Below are positions 35,841-45,277 of a stretch of 64,000 nucleotides of DNA, in pieces (the stretch's first letter is position 1; each line of letters opens with the position of its first letter). The position numbers and the translations under genes were made by a program. Below the pieces are notes generated by a model. The model saw only the letters and a list, made by a program, of their open reading frames with translations. It did no database searches and had not been told where the DNA came from. This stretch comes from Bin87 sp965243255 (GTDB lineage Bacteria > Chloroflexota > Dehalococcoidia > Lucifugimonadales > UBA3495): the NCBI GenBank assembly GCA_965243255.1, contig CBDEUH010000004.1, positions 868,001 to 932,000 of the forward strand, given 5' to 3'.

Positions 35841-37088
35841 ATGGACAGCGAAAAGGAACGACGACTGTTTTGGATACCGAATAACCCCGGCGAAAAGGTC
35901 GAGGGTGTCGTCGCGCCGAACGCTGAAGGCGACACGATTTCGACCCGCTATGGACAACTGTGACCGTTCGGTTCCGAAGGGCGCGAACTAGGAACCGTCC
36001 ACGGGGTGTTCCCCGACTCGTGTATCAAACTGGTGAATTGCTTGGCCTCCAACCAACGACTGAAACTTGATGGGATCTCAGTCGATGAGACGACCTGGCA
36101 CTGCCAGTTCGCGTTCCGCGGAGGCGACTACGACGGGGGCATACCGACCAAGGTCAAGTCTGTTGAAGCAGGCATTGAACTGCCCGGGGACTGGGTGCCA
36201 AGTCTCAAAGGCATCACGTTGAGCCAAGACAGGTCGTCACTATCCTGGCCTTCAAGCCAATCTGACCAGTCCGCACCTTGGGACTTGGGCAACGTTGCCA
36301 TCCGCCAAAAGATTGTACCGACGTGGGAAAGCGGGAGACACGGCGTCACAACTGCCACTGTAACAGCTCACACGTCGGCCGTAGTGACCTTCAACCACCC
36401 GCAGTCATGGGAAACTGCCTTGCAGATCGTGCAGTGCCTACAGGGACTCGTGAGTATTGCCAAGGGTGAGGCAGTTAACGTTGAGAGGGTGTCGATAGTC
36501 CAAGAAGGAAACCCTGACGCGCGACTTGATGCTTCCTACCACAGGATGCTACATCGCTGCGCCCAGCACATTCCGCACAGCGAGCTGTTCACGATGGACG
36601 AACTGGGTGGAATGGAGGGAATCTCCAGGTGGCTGAACGTGCTAAATGGTCAAGAGACCCTTATGACCGCTCTCCTTGTCGACAGGTATCGCCAACCGCC
36701 AATCGTAACCGACAGGACAGGCCATCTGCTTGCCGCCTGTGAGGCTTACCAGAGGCATCGAATGACGGACAAACAGGGGCAGATCCGCCCCCTTTGGGGG
36801 CGGGTGATTGCTCCGAAGTTGAACGAGACTGGGCCTTTATTCAAGGAATGGATAGGGCAACCCGAGGAGTGGAAATGCAATGTCAACGATGTGCGCAACA
36901 AGCATGGCGTTGCCCACCTACAGGGTTACAAGAGCGGCAATTCAGTTCCGGCAGACTGCTTCCAGTTGGTCAACCAGCAGCTTTACTTGCTGGTGGTGTT
37001 ATGCCTACTGTCCGAATCCGGAGTCCCCGTGGGTGTCAAGGAGGAAGTAGTCAAACGTATGCGCTCCGACTGGAAAATCCGCCTGTAG
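35841..37088 (+). pseudogene. ApeA-like HEPN anti-phage protein interrupted by one in-frame TGA
   Basis: From ATG 35841 (AAAGGA upstream) the frame reads RRLFWIPNNPGEKVEGVVA... then meets TGA at 35961-35963 (codon 41) and continues in the same frame for 375 codons: PFGSEGRELGTVHGVFPDS, then IKLVNCLASNQRLKL. Residues either side of the stop match the ApeA N-terminal domain, where a ribbon of 'G.f.....G...i.HG......tL.nc' is usual. The C-terminus has a HEPN domain with RNKHGVAH, an R-x6-H ribonuclease motif. ApeA-type proteins abort phage infection by RNA cleavage. Only one base change separates this from an intact gene, so the loss is recent, or the assembly has an error, or there is readthrough. 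The downstream part could also restart at GTG 36006. Confidence 0.75.
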
Positions 37089-37604
37089 GAATGAGCGCAT
37101 CTCGCCTAACGTAATTCGTGGCTCTGTTGGACGCTTTCCGTCGCGGTTTAGCCGAATTCGGAGTAGCGAAATTTCCTCTGTCCAGAGTAACCCTCCATGA
37201 GTTAGGTTGGATTCTACCCAGCCGTTTAGCAGTCCCCCTGGCAGCGCATCACCCAGGAACACCCTCAGGATAGAGAGGGAGCACCACGAAGCTTGGATTA
37301 CCCACCCTGCTGAGCAGTCCGTCGTTGAGCAACAAAACTACGTCGGCCCAGTTGTTCCAGCGGGTCGTTGGTTTGAGCGCCAACTGGCGTGTGACCTGTT
37401 CGAACTCGCACGACGCACCGCCTAACAGCATAAGGTTGGCCACCGGTAGTGCTGTTACAAGCAAGCCTTGCTCATCCTTGACTACAGTTACTTCAACCTG
37501 TTTCCCAATGAGGAATTGTCCGCAGAGGCGGGGGTGAGGGGTATCCGCCGGCTCTCCGATGCTGCGCAGACCGCGTGCCGTCACAACCCCATGGGCGACG
37601 GTTG
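37089..37604 (-). pseudogene. Possible frameshifted reverse-strand ORF
   Basis: On the reverse strand about 37600-37250 reads ..GQFLIGKQVEVTVVKDEQGLL.. ..WADVVLLLNDGLLSRVGN.. ending PLYPEGVPG-stop; a second frame overlapping it by about 14 bases continues VFLGDALPGGLLNGWVESNL, then LLWTEEISLLRIRLNRDG. They may be one protein split by a frameshift. No family is recognised and there is no ribosome site. It lies at the change from defence genes to chromosomal-type genes, where an island end would be expected. Confidence 0.3.
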
Positions 37605-38963
37605 TCAAAAGTTCGGCGGCGCCTGCTTCAATCCAGCAATCCGCTCGCACCACTGCGCCGCACCCAGGACCCTGCCCTCCTGGGCCCACGGTCCCCCGAA
37701 CTGCACCGCCATCGGCATCCCCAACCCGCTCAGTCCCGTCGAAACCACAACCGTCGGTAGACCGGCCGCCGTCCACGGCACCTGGAACGCCGCATCGCCG
37801 GTGGTGTTCAGGTCTCTGGGCGCCGGCGACGGCATCGCCGGAGTCATCACGACATCAACCCTATCGACCATCTCGCTGAAATCGGCGCGGAACTGCCGCC
37901 GCAGCCGCTGGGCCTTCAAATATGCCGACGTGGGCATGATCATGCCCATCTCCATTCCGGCACGGATGCGGGGGCCGTAGTCGGCGGCGCGAACGCGGTG
38001 ATTGACCTCATGGACTGCCGCGCACTCGACGTTCGACACGATGCGTTGCAATCTGTGCACCACGGCGAAACTGTCCGGCAAGGGTATTTCTTCGACCTCT
38101 GCCCCAGATTCCGCCAGCTGATTGGCCACGGCCTCGGTGTGCGCCCACATCTCTGGCGTGGCATAATCCTGGTAATACTGCCGCACCAACCCGATGCGCG
38201 GGGGCCGATCATACTCCACCATCTCCGCCATGAAGTCGGGCACGGGTTCGCGCAGGCTACCCGGGTCCTGGTCGTCCGCGCCGCTGAGGACGGTCAGCAT
38301 CAGCGCGGCATCAGCTACCGTGCGGGTCAGGATGCCCACGTGGTCCAGGGACCAACTCAACGGGGCCACGCCGTACCGTGAGATGCGCCCGTACGTGGCC
38401 TTCATGCCGACGATGCCGTTGTAACCCGCCGGCCGGCACGTCGAACCGCCGGTCTGCGAACCCAGGGCTGCCGGCACCATCCGCGCCGCCACCGCCGCAG
38501 ACGACCCGCTGCTGGACCCGCCTGGCGTGTGCTCCAGGTTCCACGGGTTGCGCGTCGGCGAAGGATCGCCCGAGGCGAACTCGGTGGTGACCGCCTTGCC
38601 GAGGATGATGCCACCGGCGGCTTTGATTTTGGCTACCGATGTTGCGTCGTATTCCGGCACGAAATCGGCGTTCACCTTCGATCCGCAGGCGGTGAGCATC
38701 CCCTCCGTGTAGAAGATGTCCTTCAAGCCCACCGGCACGCCGTGGATCAGTCCCAGCGCGTCACCACGCTGGACCTCCTCTTCCCGCTGTCTCGCTACGG
38801 ACAACACCGCGTTGCGGTCAATGGTGACCCATGCCCGCAGGTCGCCGTCCAGCGCGTCGATGCGTGCCAGCAGCGACTCCGCCAGCGCCACCGGCGACAG
38901 CGTTCCTTCGCGAATCTGCGCGGCGGCTTCCGCCACCGAAAGCTCGTGCAGTTCAGGCATCAT
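37605..38963 (-). CDS. Amidase signature family hydrolase
   Basis: 452 residues. The amidase signature catalytic triad Ser-cisSer-Lys is visible: Lys in GLIHGVPVGLKDIFYTEG (about 75-92), and the Gly/Ser-rich HTPGGSSSGSSAAVAARM followed by ALGSQTGGSTCRPAGYNGIV (about 145-185). It hydrolyses a carboxamide, of unknown substrate; resemblance to GatA is by family only. There is no gatB/gatC beside it, so it is more likely a catabolic amidase than the tRNA amidotransferase subunit. ATG 38963 or 38960 (adjacent) is the start. Confidence 0.88.
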   Translation of the reverse strand: MMPELHELSVAEAAAQIREGTLSPVALAESLLARIDALDGDLRAWVTIDRNAVLSVARQREEEVQRGDALGLIHGVPVGLKDIFYTEGMLTACGSKVNADFVPEYDATSVAKIKAAGGIILGKAVTTEFASGDPSPTRNPWNLEHTPGGSSSGSSAAVAARMVPAALGSQTGGSTCRPAGYNGIVGMKATYGRISRYGVAPLSWSLDHVGILTRTVADAALMLTVLSGADDQDPGSLREPVPDFMAEMVEYDRPPRIGLVRQYYQDYATPEMWAHTEAVANQLAESGAEVEEIPLPDSFAVVHRLQRIVSNVECAAVHEVNHRVRAADYGPRIRAGMEMGMIMPTSAYLKAQRLRRQFRADFSEMVDRVDVVMTPAMPSPAPRDLNTTGDAAFQVPWTAAGLPTVVVSTGLSGLGMPMAVQFGGPWAQEGRVLGAAQWCERIAGLKQAPPNF

Positions 38964-39206
38964 TCAACCTCGTCGTCGCCCTGGGTCATGTTGCGGAAAC
39001 TTCAGCCAGCCTGGGGGTACTACGGTGCAAGATACTCCGCTGGGGCGTGGGCGTCCAGACCCGGTCCCCTCGCTCCAAGCGTTTTCACTACTAGACGTTG
39101 CAGGACTCCCGAGGCTACGCCTAGGCCGGAAGAAGGGGCTGTGAATGGCGGAGAGAAAATGTACCGGTGGGGCGGCTTGATCGCCGGACAACGACACCCC
39201 GCTGGC

Positions 39207-39515
39207 TCAATTTCGTGCCGCCCTTATATCTTGACGTGGCGGCGGATAGTTTTCTGTCCAATACGCCGCGCAGGGTGCGGCAGACCGATCCGCTCCTTGG
39301 TCGTGGGCCTGCAACAACAGCGCCGTGGCCAGAAAGCTTTGCGAGACGCTGGCCCGACCATTGTCCACACAATACAGCTCGGCAAAGTCGGTGTCGCGGA
39401 ACAACCGGCCCCGGAGCGACGCCAACAGACCGTAGAAAGTGTCCCGTCCCACTAGGTCGAGGTACAGATGGTACGCTTCCCACAGGCCCTTCTGGTCGGA
39501 TCGCTCGCCCAGCAT
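39207..39515 (-). pseudogene. IS1182-like transposase N-terminal fragment
   Basis: From ATG 39515 the frame reads MLGERSDQKGLWEAYHLYL, then LVGRDTFYGLLASLRGRLFR, ELYCVDNGRASVSQS and LLATALLLQAHD, which is the N-terminal (DUF772-type) part of IS1182/IS5-group transposases. After about 70 residues similarity stops abruptly and the frame ends; the DDE catalytic domain is absent. It is a dead insertion sequence remnant in the chromosomal-type stretch. Confidence 0.75.
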
Positions 39516-39622
39516 GGTCTAACATGTCTCCACCAAATCAGGTGGCCCGGAGGATAACCCACCGCCCCGTCAGCCTGGGTTTCCGGCCGAATTTCTAGTG
39601 TGGGCACTGAAGCCAACGTTCC

Positions 39623-41770
39623 TCAGCTTGCCGAACCCTTGATGCCGTTGTAACCGGCTACCAGCAGCGTCCCAACGATACCAACGACGGCTATCAACAG
39701 GATGATGATGCGCCCATTAGTGGCTGCCTGCTCATAACGGGCAGATGCGGACGCCACATTCTGCTTGACTTCTGCAACCAGGTCGTCTACTTCCCCCTGC
39801 AGCCCGGCCAGAATTTGCCGGTTGGCTCCTATCAACTTGCGCTCCCGCGCTGCCATTGCCGTTCTCAACTTCATGGCGTCCAAGGCGCTGTCCTCTCCGG
39901 AGCCGGCGTCCAACAACTGATTGGCCAGGGGAATCACCTGGGGATCCAGGTCCGGCCCACCGTTGTCGGCAAGATACGCGATGCTGCGCTCCATCCGCTG
40001 GGCCGCCGTATCGAAGGTCTCTTCCACCCGCGTCGCAAGCGCCGGAATCGTCAATCGGTTGGCAAAGTCCAGCGTCCAATAGCCTCTGGACAGCGACTCC
40101 ATCAGCGTGGCCATATGCCAGTACCGAAGGTACTCCTCTTCGGACAGAGGGTCGGCGCTCGGAGGATTCCCATCTCTGAATTCGCTTCTTCCCGTCTTCA
40201 GGTAGTAGAACTGGTTGTCCAGGCTGGTACCTATGGCGGGAAATAGCTCATAATTGGTGGAGATGCTGAGTTCCTGCCAGTTCCGCTCGCCGCTCAGAAT
40301 GGCCTCCAACAAAGCCGGCCGCCCATCCTCAATCCTGGACGCATTGGTCGTCAGCAGATTAACCTGGCGACTTATACGCTCCACGCTGCCTGCATAGCGC
40401 CTGCCCTCCAGGGTCATCAGGTGTTCGGTCAGCTGGGCCTCATTGCTGGCGATGCCTGCGCCGGCCTCGGCGATGCTTTCGGGAGTCATCCGGGCGTTGC
40501 TGGCCACGGACGCCGCTGATGCCAGCGCGGTCGCTCCTCGCGTTATCTCCGCCGCTGCCGCCAGAACCTCCACATCGCCGCCGCCCGGACTATGAGCCTC
40601 AAGATTGTCAATAACCAGCCAGCCGGCAAGCCCCGCGGCGATGATAATCGCCAGCGCGCCCACGGAACTGACAGCCAGCCGGACGGATATTCGCCGTTGC
40701 GCCCTGAAGCCGAAGTAGCCGGCGAACAGCAGGGTCCCCACAATTCCAACGATGGCTATCACCAGGATGATGGTGCGCCCACTGGACACCGCCTGACTAT
40801 AACTTTCCGCCGCCGAACTCTGCCTGACCTCCGCAACCAGGCCGTCCACTTCTTCCTGCAGCCCGGCCAGTATCTGCCGGTTGGCTCCAATCAACTGGCG
40901 CTCCCGAGCCACCATAGAAGCCCTGAGCCTCATGGCGTCCAGGGTGCTGTTCTCCCCGCCGCCGGCGGCCAACAGCCGATTCGCCAGGGGTATCACCTCA
41001 GGGTGCAGGTCCGGCCCCCCATTGTCGGCGAGATACGCGATGCTGTACTCCATGCGCTGGGCGGCCGTGTCAAAGCTCTCCTCATTGCTGGCCAACCGCG
41101 TCGGGTCATCCTGGCTGCTCAGATTCGCCGCCAGCAGGCTTCGGTGGGCGCTGAAGGTCCACTCTAACAGCGTGGCCAGGTGCCAGTACTGAAGATATTC
41201 CGCTTCGGACAGAGTATCGGAGGTCGCCCCCGCATCATCTCTGAAATCGCTCTTCCCCGTCATCACGTAGTAGAACTGGTTATCCAGACTGGAACTGATT
41301 GCCGGGAGCAGTTTCTGGTTGGTGGAAAAAAGAAGCTGCTGCCAACTGCGTTCCCCGGCCAGGATAGCCTCCAGCAGAGCGGGCCGGTGATCCTCGATCC
41401 GCGACACATTGGCAATGAGCAGATCGGCTTGTTGACGAACACGCCCCACTCTGCCCTCATGACCCTTCCCTTCCAGGGCCGATAGACGCTCAGTCAACTG
41501 GGCTTCACTGCTGGCAATGGCTGTCCTCGCCTCAGCTATGCTTTCGGGTGTCATCCGGGGGTTGGTTGGTACGGATGCCGCCGACGCAACGGCCCCCGAT
41601 TGCTTGATTACTCCAGCGATGTCAGCCAGGACCTCGGCGTCAAGGCTGCTCCGGTTCTGGGACTCCAAGTCGTCGATGACCAGCCAGCCGGCCACTGCCG
41701 AGGCGATGACGATTGCCAGTAAGCCGACTGCGCCAATGAGCAGGGGCGCGGTTATGCGGAGTTTTGGCAT
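39623..41770 (-). CDS. Membrane sensor-like protein with tandem duplicated four-helix modules
   Basis: 715 residues from ATG 41770, which shares its A with the upstream stop (TGATG). The protein is an internal duplication: residues 1-355 and 356-715 each contain a membrane helix (GLLAIVIASAVAGWLVID; GALAIIIAAGLAGWLVID), a long helical extracytoplasmic domain with matching words (RMTPESIAEA, SRIEDxRPALLEAIL, SSLDNQFYY / TSLDNQFYY, YLADNGGPDL, LIGANRQILAGLQ) and a closing helix (IVGIVGTLL). No HAMP, methyl-accepting, kinase or GGDEF domain follows. It is co-transcribed with a solute-binding lipoprotein, so it may act with it in ligand sensing or uptake. Confidence 0.8.
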   Translation of the reverse strand: MPKLRITAPLLIGAVGLLAIVIASAVAGWLVIDDLESQNRSSLDAEVLADIAGVIKQSGAVASAASVPTNPRMTPESIAEARTAIASSEAQLTERLSALEGKGHEGRVGRVRQQADLLIANVSRIEDHRPALLEAILAGERSWQQLLFSTNQKLLPAISSSLDNQFYYVMTGKSDFRDDAGATSDTLSEAEYLQYWHLATLLEWTFSAHRSLLAANLSSQDDPTRLASNEESFDTAAQRMEYSIAYLADNGGPDLHPEVIPLANRLLAAGGGENSTLDAMRLRASMVARERQLIGANRQILAGLQEEVDGLVAEVRQSSAAESYSQAVSSGRTIILVIAIVGIVGTLLFAGYFGFRAQRRISVRLAVSSVGALAIIIAAGLAGWLVIDNLEAHSPGGGDVEVLAAAAEITRGATALASAASVASNARMTPESIAEAGAGIASNEAQLTEHLMTLEGRRYAGSVERISRQVNLLTTNASRIEDGRPALLEAILSGERNWQELSISTNYELFPAIGTSLDNQFYYLKTGRSEFRDGNPPSADPLSEEEYLRYWHMATLMESLSRGYWTLDFANRLTIPALATRVEETFDTAAQRMERSIAYLADNGGPDLDPQVIPLANQLLDAGSGEDSALDAMKLRTAMAARERKLIGANRQILAGLQGEVDDLVAEVKQNVASASARYEQAATNGRIIILLIAVVGIVGTLLVAGYNGIKGSAS

Positions 41771-43035
41771 CACTGCGCGCCCCCCAAATTGTTGACCAGG
41801 TGGTAGTTCCCGTCATCCCCGATGACGGTCACAAACACAGAATCCGATCCTTGATTGTCGTCGGGGCCGTACTGGAGAACCAGGCCGTTGAGGTCAATGG
41901 TCCCGGAGCTTCGCATGCCGTCCAGGAAACACTCGCGGCTGACGTCCGGGCCACAGTTTTCGAGACCCACGATTGCCAGTCTCCCGGCCAGGTAGCCTTC
42001 CAACGAAACGAACCCCGGGACGGCATTTCCGTCAAAGGACTCCAGGGCGGCTCGATAGGCGGCGACTGCGGGAACGCCGGTGTCATCGGGCAGAGGCACC
42101 ACCTGGGTGACGTAAACGCCGGCCCCTTCCGGTCCCAACTCTTGCGCCAATGCGTTGCTGCCCACAAAGGATACCGCCATAAATATGGGGTCTATGTCCT
42201 CGCGGGCCACTGTAATTGCCTTGGCAACCGGAGCATACGCCCCAATCATGATGACCGCCTCGGGATTAGCCTGCGCGATGTGGAAAATGGCGGCTTTCAC
42301 CGCGTCGCTGTTGCGCTGGTAGTACCAGGACGCCACCGGCTCCAGGCCCCGCTTCCCCAGCGCGTCAACCACGCCGTCCAGCCCGGACTGGCCGTAGGAG
42401 TCGTTCTGATACATCACGGCGACGCGGGTAATCCCCAAATCTTCGGTGAGGCGCGCCACCATCTCCTCCGCCTCCTGGTGGTACGAAGCTCGCAGGTTCA
42501 CCACGTTCTGCAACCCCGCCTCCCGGAGGAAACCAGCGCCGGTAAAGGGCGCGATGAAAGGTACGCCCTCCGCATTGGCCAAAGGTGACGCCGAACGGGA
42601 GGTCGGTGTTCCCACCTCCCCGATCAGCGCGAAAACCCGTTCCCTGTTGATCAAGTTGAACGTGTTCCCATAAGCCAGGTGCGGCTCATATTGGTCGTCC
42701 AGGGTAGTCAACTCCAGCATCCGGCCATGCACGCCGCCCAGCTGGTTCTGTTCGTGGAACGCCGCCTGGATTCCCAAGCGCATTCCTTCTCCCAGCGCCT
42801 GCGCTGGCCCGCTGAATGCCGCGGATTGCCCGAACAAAATGCGGTCGTCAAATACGCCCTGGCTCCCTTCATTCGCCATGGCCGTCATGGCCTGCTGAGA
42901 GGTTTCGGATTCGCCCTGATTCGAGGGAGCGGGCGTTTCCTGGCATGCCACCGCAAAAACCATGGTCATGGCCGCTGCTGCAAATAGCGCCACGGCTACC
43001 GCGCGCCGGGCAGTTGTGACTGTGTTTGTCATCAT
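41770..43035 (-). CDS. ABC-type branched-chain amino acid-like substrate-binding lipoprotein
   Basis: 421 residues from ATG 43035; the frame is open upstream to 43101. The N-terminus is a lipoprotein signal (RRAVAVALFAAAAMTMVFAVAC, lipobox VFAVAC then Cys). The rest is a type I periplasmic-binding fold (Peripla_BP_6): FGQSAAFSGPAQALGEGMRL, GRMLELTTLDDQYEP, FALIGEVGTPTSRSASPLA, VPFIAPFTGAGFLRE, VAVMYQNDSYGQSGLDGV, AVIMIGAYAPVAKAI. LivJ/LivK-type proteins bind amino acids or other small ligands. No ABC permease or ATPase genes lie next to it; its partner is instead the duplicated sensor protein. Confidence 0.88.
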   Translation of the reverse strand: MMTNTVTTARRAVAVALFAAAAMTMVFAVACQETPAPSNQGESETSQQAMTAMANEGSQGVFDDRILFGQSAAFSGPAQALGEGMRLGIQAAFHEQNQLGGVHGRMLELTTLDDQYEPHLAYGNTFNLINRERVFALIGEVGTPTSRSASPLANAEGVPFIAPFTGAGFLREAGLQNVVNLRASYHQEAEEMVARLTEDLGITRVAVMYQNDSYGQSGLDGVVDALGKRGLEPVASWYYQRNSDAVKAAIFHIAQANPEAVIMIGAYAPVAKAITVAREDIDPIFMAVSFVGSNALAQELGPEGAGVYVTQVVPLPDDTGVPAVAAYRAALESFDGNAVPGFVSLEGYLAGRLAIVGLENCGPDVSRECFLDGMRSSGTIDLNGLVLQYGPDDNQGSDSVFVTVIGDDGNYHLVNNLGGAQ

Positions 43036-43434
43036 CAGGTCTTCGGCTCCTCGAATTACAGCAGGCTTTTGCGATTTACGCGATGGATAAATCCCCGGCA
43101 AACTCTCCAGTTGTTCTCAGCAGATGGCATTTTCTTCGTCCTGGGTAAGGCCGTCCATGCTCAAGACCCGGGGAAATGTCTAGTCTTTCGCCAAGTCGCC
43201 AGGAGTCCCGGCGCCTTGTACCACTCGGCCTTAGCCACCGACTCAATCAGCAACCGCAGCGCTTGTTGATTGTACACGAAGGAGCCACCGCAAATCGCGG
43301 TGGCCGCTGGGTCGGGACGATGACCTATAATAGCAACCGTTCCGCGAAAATCGATCGATGCCGGCATCGGGCAGGTTGGGTCGGCGTCCAGTACGACCCT
43401 AGCGGACTTTGGCTGAGGAGGACCGCAGACCGAG
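43036..43434. other. Divergent intergenic region
   Basis: Separates the binding-protein operon (left) and the permease gene (right). No gene found. GGAGG about 13 bases before 43435 may be the permease ribosome site. Confidence 0.45.
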
Positions 43435-45177
43435 ATGGCTCAGACCGGGGCGCGACCCCATCGTTACGGACCCCACGAGAGGCCAGCGCCGGTGGCGACG
43501 GTGGGCCTTTCGACGCAGGGTGCTCTGTTGAATGTTCCCGCCATTGTGCTCTTCCCGTTGATTACGGTCCAGATCGCGGGCGGGAGTCCGGCCTTGGCCG
43601 ACTGGTTGGTGTTCGTCTCACTGGCGGTTACCGGCGTAACGATGGTGCTACAGACCTTCCGGATCGGGATCGTCGGCAGCGGATTCCATCTCAGCGCATG
43701 CCCCTCGCCGGTGGCGATACCTTTCTGCGCCCTGGCGTTGGTGGAGGGGGGCCCCAAGATGCTCGCAGCCTTGGTCTTCATTGCCGGGCTCTTCGGATTG
43801 GGCGTGGCGCTACGCCTTTCAGCGCTCAGGCGCGTTTTCACCCCGACGGTCACCGGAACCATCTCCATTCTGCTGGCGATCACCATCATTTCGGTGCTGT
43901 TGGAGAAGGTGGACGATGTCCCCGCCGGCCGCGTGAATGCGGCAGGCCTGCTATGCGGCGCCATTACCTTGGTCAGCACGCTGGCGTTCCTGCTCAGAAA
44001 ACCCGGGTTTTGGCGCGTCTGGGGGCCGTTGTTTGGCCTGGTACTGGGATGCGCGGCGGCAGCGGGATTAGGGATTCTCGAATGGCAGGTTCTGCAGCAT
44101 GCCCTGTGGTTCGGGGTTCCTCTGGATGGGTGGGGTGGCGTCGGGTATGACTTCGGCAGTGCTTTCTGGACTCTGGCCCCGGCTTTCCTTTTCATATCGG
44201 CGTTGACGGTCGTCCAAACGAACTCCTTGTCCTACGTCGCCCACCGGGTCTCACGACCCGGCAACCGCGCGGTGGACTTCCGTGCCGTTCAAGGGGGCGT
44301 CGTCGGCAATGCCCTGGGCAACATCCTGGCAGGATTGGCCGGTTCCATCCCTATGACAGCTACCCCCAGGGGCAGCATGTTCGTCCAGCAGACTGGATGT
44401 GCATCCAGGGACGTTGGAGTCCTCATCGGCATCATTTTTGTCGCCCTGGCCTTTTTCCCCAAAGCGTGGGCGATGCTCCTCATCATCCCCGTACCGGTGA
44501 TGGCGGCGCACCTTCTGGTTGTGTTGGCGCCGATGTTTGTTGAGGGTATGCGGGCGATCGTCCAGGCCGAGCCCGACTACTCCAAGAGCCTGATCGTGGG
44601 CACCTCGGTGGCTATTGGGCTAGCCTTCCAGTACCAACTGATAGGCTTGCCCATCAACGAATTGTGGGAATCCACCCTGCAGAATGCCATCACATCAGGA
44701 GGCATTTCGGTTATCCTGCTAACCTTGGCGTTGGAGGCTACCGGTCCCAGGCGTCGCCGCTTGAACGTGTCGCTGAGCGTTGACGAACTTCCCACGATCA
44801 ACCGGTTCGTTGAGGAATTCTCGGCGCGCAACCGTTGGAACGAACGAACAACGGGTCGGTTGCAGGCAGTGGCGGAAGAAACCTTGCTGGTGCTGACGCA
44901 ACGTGAGGATTCCGGCCGGCAACTTCGGCTCCGCATCAACGCCGCCAGTTCGGGTCGCGGCGCAGAATTGGAGTTCATAACCGGCCCCAGCGATGCGGAG
45001 AACCTGGAGGACCAATTCGCGTTGTTGGGAGAGCCGCCGCCAGAAATTGAAGGTATGCTATCCATCGGTGATACCCCCATGCGCGTCCTCCGACACTTGG
45101 CGACTTCCGTGAACCACCGCCAATATCATGAGACTGAGGTGATCACAGTGCAGGTCGCGGTTGAATCCGAAAGATAG
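43435..45177 (+). CDS. NCS2 xanthine/uracil permease fused to a GHKL ATPase-like domain
   Basis: 580 residues. Residues 20-435 are a nucleobase:cation symporter-2 permease: about 12-14 hydrophobic segments, the sequence SIPMTATPRGSMFVQQTG in the position of the family signature, and GVLIGIIFVALAFFPKAWAM after it. Residues 436-580 are soluble and resemble an anti-sigma/HATPase-type domain (LSVDELPTINRFVEEFSARN, RWNERTTGRLQAVAEETLLV, GRGAELEFITGPS, GMLSIGDTPMRVLRHLATSV); the EE in AVAEETLL corresponds to the N-box helix and the later D to a G-box, though the ATP site is not certain. Transport of purines or pyrimidines could thus be coupled to a regulatory output. Fusions of this kind are uncommon. 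Confidence 0.8.
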   Translation: MAQTGARPHRYGPHERPAPVATVGLSTQGALLNVPAIVLFPLITVQIAGGSPALADWLVFVSLAVTGVTMVLQTFRIGIVGSGFHLSACPSPVAIPFCALALVEGGPKMLAALVFIAGLFGLGVALRLSALRRVFTPTVTGTISILLAITIISVLLEKVDDVPAGRVNAAGLLCGAITLVSTLAFLLRKPGFWRVWGPLFGLVLGCAAAAGLGILEWQVLQHALWFGVPLDGWGGVGYDFGSAFWTLAPAFLFISALTVVQTNSLSYVAHRVSRPGNRAVDFRAVQGGVVGNALGNILAGLAGSIPMTATPRGSMFVQQTGCASRDVGVLIGIIFVALAFFPKAWAMLLIIPVPVMAAHLLVVLAPMFVEGMRAIVQAEPDYSKSLIVGTSVAIGLAFQYQLIGLPINELWESTLQNAITSGGISVILLTLALEATGPRRRRLNVSLSVDELPTINRFVEEFSARNRWNERTTGRLQAVAEETLLVLTQREDSGRQLRLRINAASSGRGAELEFITGPSDAENLEDQFALLGEPPPEIEGMLSIGDTPMRVLRHLATSVNHRQYHETEVITVQVAVESER

Positions 45178-45277
45178 GCGGCCCGTTCAAGGATCGCCTC
45201 TCACACCGACCCTAGGACGTGTTCATATTCAGGTTTGAGCGATGATCGGCAATGTCCGGCACCTTAAGGTCGCGCCG

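Noticed and set aside
37605..38963. Naming the amidase gatA
   Set aside because: The catalytic signature is that of the whole amidase family; no gatB or gatC lies nearby, so tRNA amidotransferase function is not supported.
39623..41770. Chemoreceptor (methyl-accepting) interpretation of the duplicated sensor
   Set aside because: There is no HAMP domain and no cytoplasmic signalling helix with the conserved hairpin; the chain ends right after the last membrane helix.
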